Below are positions 6,462 to 7,437 of a stretch of 7,437 nt of DNA, piece by piece. Both the position numbers and the translations under genes were made by a program. A model generated the notes under the pieces. That model searched no databases, was not told where the DNA came from, and saw only the letters and a program-made list of their open reading frames with translations. Each line of letters opens with the position of its first letter. Position 1 is the first letter of the stretch. Source of the stretch: Desulfobacterales bacterium (lineage in GTDB: Bacteria; Desulfobacterota; Desulfobacteria; Desulfobacterales; C00003060); the NCBI GenBank assembly GCA_030668505.1, contig DAOUTV010000077.1, positions 1 through 7,437 of the forward strand, in the 5' to 3' direction.

Positions 6462-6556
6462 CACTCGAAAAAGGCAAACCACTCTAAAGGGTGGGACGCA
6501 AAGCTGCTGGCCTAAGTCTTAAATTGCAAAGATAAGGTAGCAGGGCTGCCGGGCAG
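6462..6556 (+). ncRNA. Cyclic-di-GMP riboswitch, class I (GEMM-I)
   Basis: The conserved GEMM-I blocks appear in order: GGCAAACC (6473-6480), a helix CCACTC/GGGTGG (6479-6484 with 6489-6494), GGACGCAAAGC (6494-6504), GGCCTAAG (6509-6516), then GGTAGC and GGG (6536-6545) and a closing CCG. A second helix tip pairs TCTT with AAGA. A short P1 may form between CTCG (6464-6467) and CGGG (6550-6553). The family binds the second messenger c-di-GMP between the two helices. One departure is the first-helix loop, TAAA rather than the usual GAAA that docks with the receptor containing CCTAAG. It sits between the sigma54 promoter and the start codon of the secreted-protein gene. The outer boundaries are approximate. 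Confidence 0.95.
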
Positions 6557-6559
6557 ACG

Positions 6560-6613
6560 CAGCACCTCATAGAAGCTGTGTTGAGCACGGCTCAATACAC
6601 ACTGGAGGTGCTG
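6560..6613 (+). promoter_or_regulatory. Riboswitch expression platform: hairpin burying the Shine-Dalgarno
   Basis: CAGCACCTC (6560-6568) pairs perfectly with GAGGTGCTG (6605-6613), which contains the Shine-Dalgarno GGAGGTG (6604-6610) 5 bases before the ATG. A second stem of about 10 pairs nests inside (6577-6586 with 6590-6599, loop ACG). No terminator U-run follows, so control is most likely at translation. The 5' arm can also pair with the aptamer end, GCTGC (6545-6549) with GCAGC (6559-6563), offering an exclusive alternative fold. Which state ligand favours cannot be read. Confidence 0.8.
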
Positions 6614-6615
6614 TT

Positions 6616-7437
6616 ATGTCAACTTCAAATATAATATCAACAAAATCTTTACGACCGCAATCATCCGGTTTTTTCCATTTTTGTGTTCTATTTCTTGCCG
6701 TTTTAGCCCCAATTCTTTTTCTATTCCCCCAAAATGTGTATGCGGCTGACGTAACATTGGCCTGGGATGCGAATAACGAGGAAGACCTTGCTGGATACAG
6801 AATTTTCTATCGGGAGGAAGGGCAGAACTACGATTACAACGTGCCTGGTTGGGAAGGTAGTGATACAACCTGTACCATTTCTAACCTTAACGACAATACC
6901 ACATATTTTTTTGTAGCCAGGGCGTTTGACACTTCAAGCACGGAGAGTGGTAATTCCGACGAGGTGTGCTATCAACCAAACATAGCACCGACTGCTGATG
7001 CCGGAGCTGATCAGACAGTAAACGAAGGCGTAACTGTCACACTGAACGGGTCAAACTCAACCGATCCTGATGGCAGTATTGCAAGCTACCTGTGGACTCA
7101 AACAGCAGGTATGCCTGTAACCCTGTCTGATGCCGCCTCAGCAATGCCGAGTTTCACAGCACCGGACGTTGACGCAGACGGTGAAACGCTCACCTTCCTG
7201 TTGACCGTAACAGACAACGGCGGCCTGCAAGCTACTGACACCTGTATCGTGAACGTCTCCTGGGTGTATGAGCCCCCAACTCTCAACAGTGTTTCTATCA
7301 CTGGAGAAAGTTCGGTGAATGAAAATGCCACCTCTAATTACACAGCCACTGCCACATTCAGCGACGGGACCACCGAGACCATCACAGAAAGTGTCACCTG
7401 GTCCGAAGACTCTTCCTTTGCCACCATGAATAGCATC
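6616..7437 (+). CDS. Secreted Fn3/PKD/Big-like multidomain protein, 3' end outside the window
   Basis: The frame is open for 274 codons from ATG 6616, behind a strong GGAGGTG, to the window edge. Residues about 18-44 are a long hydrophobic signal segment ending VYAA, so export by Sec with cleavage near 43-44 is expected. Then follow an Fn3-like domain (about 45-117: VTLAWDANNEEDLAGYRIFY to TTYFFVARAFD), a PKD/REJ-like domain (about 121-213: APTADAGADQTVNEG, GSNSTDPDGSIASYLWTQ, LTVTDNGG) and the start of a Big2-like domain (from about 222: LNSVSITGESSVNENATSNY, ATFSDGTTETI). Chains of such beta-sandwich modules occur in surface adhesins and extracellular binding proteins. No enzyme domain is seen so far; the missing C-terminus may carry the anchor or activity. 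Control by sigma54 and c-di-GMP fits a role in attachment or matrix, which is inferred. Confidence 0.9.
   Translation, partial: MSTSNIISTKSLRPQSSGFFHFCVLFLAVLAPILFLFPQNVYAADVTLAWDANNEEDLAGYRIFYREEGQNYDYNVPGWEGSDTTCTISNLNDNTTYFFVARAFDTSSTESGNSDEVCYQPNIAPTADAGADQTVNEGVTVTLNGSNSTDPDGSIASYLWTQTAGMPVTLSDAASAMPSFTAPDVDADGETLTFLLTVTDNGGLQATDTCIVNVSWVYEPPTLNSVSITGESSVNENATSNYTATATFSDGTTETITESVTWSEDSSFATMNSI

Overview
The window looks like chromosome from a Gram-negative bacterium, most likely Desulfobacterota (the former Deltaproteobacteria). This is inferred from an RpoH-like sigma factor followed by a TPR lipoprotein and a LolB-like lipoprotein, a sigma54 enhancer-binding regulator, and a c-di-GMP (GEMM-I) riboswitch in front of a secreted Fn3/PKD-type protein. 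No database search was possible, so the assignment rests on family recognition. Two genes run off the window edges: the LolB-like gene at the left and the secreted-protein gene at the right.

Minus-strand block (1-3485). Three tightly packed genes read leftward: an RpoH-like sigma factor (2508-3485), a 15-repeat TPR lipoprotein (765-2507) and a LolB/DUF4292-like lipoprotein (1-772, incomplete). The first two are directly adjacent and the last two overlap by 8 bases, so they are probably one transcript. A sigma70-type promoter lies about 55 bases upstream of the sigma gene (3540-3568).

Middle (3486-4647). A tRNA-Arg(TCT) gene with encoded CCA and a plausible promoter is read rightward. A GC-rich inverted repeat follows it. 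Next come a small four-cysteine protein (4070-4318) of a type I associate with Desulfobacterota, and two tandem REP-like palindromic units (4343-4422).

Right part (4648-7437). An NtrC-family sigma54 activator has an intact AAA+ domain and GAFTGA loop. Its receiver domain has lost the phospho-acceptor Asp (Asn54) and both acidic-pocket Asp residues (Glu8, Glu9). About 380 bases of non-coding DNA with several symmetric sequence elements follow, then a perfect -24/-12 sigma54 promoter (6403-6419), a GEMM-I riboswitch (about 6462-6556), a hairpin that buries the Shine-Dalgarno (6560-6613), and a gene for an exported multidomain Fn3/PKD/Big-like protein (6616 to the edge).

The most interesting unit is this right-hand circuit. 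A surface or extracellular protein appears to be gated twice, in transcription by sigma54 plus an enhancer-binding protein (plausibly the adjacent non-canonical one), and in translation by c-di-GMP through the riboswitch. The link between this regulator and this promoter is an inference from adjacency.
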